NCBI GenBank assembly: GCA_947450405.1
Contig: CANFVI010000088.1
Location: 1 to 6,958, forward strand
Length of the DNA: 6,958 bases
Reading direction: 5' to 3'
From: Flavobacteriales bacterium
GTDB lineage: Bacteria; Bacteroidota; Bacteroidia; NS11-12g; UBA955
Position 1 is the stretch's first letter; every line of letters starts with the position of its first letter. Below the pieces are notes generated by a model. It was not told the origin of the DNA and searched no databases. It saw only the letters and a program-made list of their open reading frames with translations. This document shows positions 6,322 through 6,958 of this stretch, in pieces. A program made the translations under genes and the position numbers.

Positions 6322-6810
6322 TTATTTTTTAACGTAAATTCTTGCAGGATTTCCAATTACCGTAGCGCCGGCAGGAACATCTTTGGTTACTACAGACCCA
6401 GCACCCACTATTGCGTTTTCACCAATGGTGATGTTGCTCATTATGGTAGAACCAGAACCAATGGAAGCTCCTTTTTTAATGAGGGTTTTTTCCATAATCC
6501 AATCATCGGCGGTTTTCAATTCACCACTTTCGGTAACAGCTTTCGGAAAGCGGTCATTGATAAAGGTTACAGAATGTCCCACAAAAACACCATCTTCAAT
6601 TTCTACCCCTTCACAAATAAAGCTATGGCTAGAAATTTTACATCTGTTTCCAATTTTCACACCACCTTGAATTTCAACAAAGGCACCCACTTTGGTTTCA
6701 TCGCCAATAATACAATTGTAGGCATTTACAAATTGAAAAATCTTGGTATTCGGACCTACTTGCACATTTTTCAAGCAATGGTAAGGGGTTTCTTTGTTTA
6801 AAATTTCCAT
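6322..6810 (-). CDS. Left-handed beta-helix (hexapeptide-repeat) sugar N-acyltransferase
   Basis: A 162-residue cytoplasmic acyltransferase, most likely adding an acetyl group from acetyl-CoA to an amino group of a nucleotide-activated sugar. Hexapeptide turns run through the protein: VGPNTKI, IGDETKV, IGNRCKI, IEDGVFV, IKKGASI and the ending IGENAIVGAGSVV, then VPAGATVIGNPARI. The segment SVTFINDRFPKAV (80-92) resembles the loop of the WlbB/WbpD/FdtC group of UDP- or dTDP-amino-sugar N-acetyltransferases, which build O-antigen or other surface glycans. The exact sugar cannot be told from sequence, so no symbol is given. It is convergent with the phosphopantetheinyl transferase, the two stop codons touching, and divergent from a glycosyltransferase gene, which supports a polysaccharide role. 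Serine acetyltransferase-type proteins share the fold but not the NDRFP segment. Confidence 0.85.
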   Translation of the reverse strand: MEILNKETPYHCLKNVQVGPNTKIFQFVNAYNCIIGDETKVGAFVEIQGGVKIGNRCKISSHSFICEGVEIEDGVFVGHSVTFINDRFPKAVTESGELKTADDWIMEKTLIKKGASIGSGSTIMSNITIGENAIVGAGSVVTKDVPAGATVIGNPARIYVKK

Positions 6811-6815
6811 AATTA

Positions 6816-6846
6816 CAATATTACAACCCGCAGAATTATTTGCAAA
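6816..6846 (-). promoter_or_regulatory. Promoter of the hexapeptide acyltransferase gene
   Basis: On the - strand TTTG (6846-6843), a 19-nt spacer, then TAATATTG (6823-6816) gives the Bacteroidota -33/-7 pair with one mismatch in the -7 element. Only TAATT separates it from the ATG, so the transcript should start at or very near the start codon. This is the best two-part promoter in the window. Confidence 0.65.
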
Positions 6847-6866
6847 CAGAATTTTACCAAAGATTT

Positions 6867-6898
6867 TTTCTTAGTCTAAAATAAGTTCAATAACTTTG
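6867..6898 (+). promoter_or_regulatory. Promoter of the glycosyltransferase gene
   Basis: TAACTTTG (6891-6898) is an exact TAnnTTTG match, 12 nt before the ATG at 6911. A TTTC at 6867-6870 sits 20 nt upstream as an imperfect -33. The -7 element is flanked by small inverted repeats (TTCAA at 6886-6890 with TTGAA at 6896-6900), which could be an operator or chance. The 100-nt region 6811-6910 thus carries two divergent promoters and no gene. Confidence 0.5.
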
Positions 6899-6910
6899 AA
6901 TCCTTTGAAG

Positions 6911-6958
6911 ATGAATACAAACAGCTGGTCTCTCGGAATATTGTGCTACAATGAGGAA
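6911..6958 (+). CDS. Glycosyltransferase family 2, first 16 codons
   Basis: The frame opens at an ATG and reads MNTNSWSLGILCYNEE up to the window edge. The motif GILCYNEE corresponds to the first beta strand and loop of GT-A fold family 2 glycosyltransferases (usually VxIPxYNEE), which bind the nucleotide sugar donor and act at the inner face of the cytoplasmic membrane. The call rests on this short motif plus a well-placed -7 element 12 nt upstream and on the adjacent sugar acyltransferase gene. Substrate and full domain layout are out of view. Confidence 0.7.
   Translation, partial: MNTNSWSLGILCYNEE

Noticed and set aside
6383..6801. Two + strand open frames opposite the acyltransferase
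   Set aside because: The - strand hexapeptide repeats explain this stretch fully.
1..6958. CRISPR arrays, insertion sequences, tRNA or rRNA genes, riboswitches
   Set aside because: No direct-repeat series, transposase motif, terminal inverted repeats or cloverleaf-like sequence was seen, and almost all of the window is accounted for by coding genes.

Overview
The window is a piece of chromosome from a member of the Bacteroidota, most likely a Flavobacteriales-like or related lineage. The evidence is the AT-rich, evenly AT-biased coding sequence, the Bacteroidota-type dCTP deaminase (GKSSTGRLG followed by HATAGKGD), the absence of clear Shine-Dalgarno sites before most starts, and repeated matches to the Bacteroidota -7 promoter element TAnnTTTG. 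I cannot name genus or species from the sequence.

Left block (1-3155, + strand): a tightly packed operon for RNA maturation and related functions. It holds rimM (5' end cut off by the window), trmD, a DEDDh 3'-5' exonuclease with an extra C-terminal domain, an RluA-family pseudouridine synthase and a YkgJ-type cysteine-cluster protein. Junctions are an 11-nt overlap, two ATGA overlaps and a 1-nt gap, which suggests translational coupling. rplS, which follows trmD in many bacteria, is not here. The operon ends at a strong intrinsic terminator at 3271-3305.

Middle block (3315-5723, - strand): read from right to left, a seven-repeat WD40 propeller protein, a signal-peptide-bearing probable outer-membrane beta-barrel protein and dcd. 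Gaps are 31 and 41 nt, and each gap holds a -7-like element very close to the next start codon. The three may therefore be read together or separately.

Right block (5722-6958): a Sfp-type 4'-phosphopantetheinyl transferase on + shares the CATG palindrome with the WD40 gene, so the two start codons interlock. Its stop codon abuts the stop codon of a convergent hexapeptide-repeat acyltransferase of the sugar N-acetyltransferase type. A 100-nt divergent promoter region follows, then the first 16 codons of a family 2 glycosyltransferase on +, which suggests a surface-polysaccharide locus further right.

No mobile element, CRISPR array, tRNA or rRNA is visible. I see no clearly new multi-gene system. 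The most noteworthy signals are the consistent placement of -7 promoter elements 4-12 nt before start codons (suggesting leaderless or near-leaderless mRNAs), the interlocked divergent start codons, the abutting convergent stops, and the uncharacterised WD40 plus beta-barrel pair. No stretch longer than about 160 nt lacks a gene.
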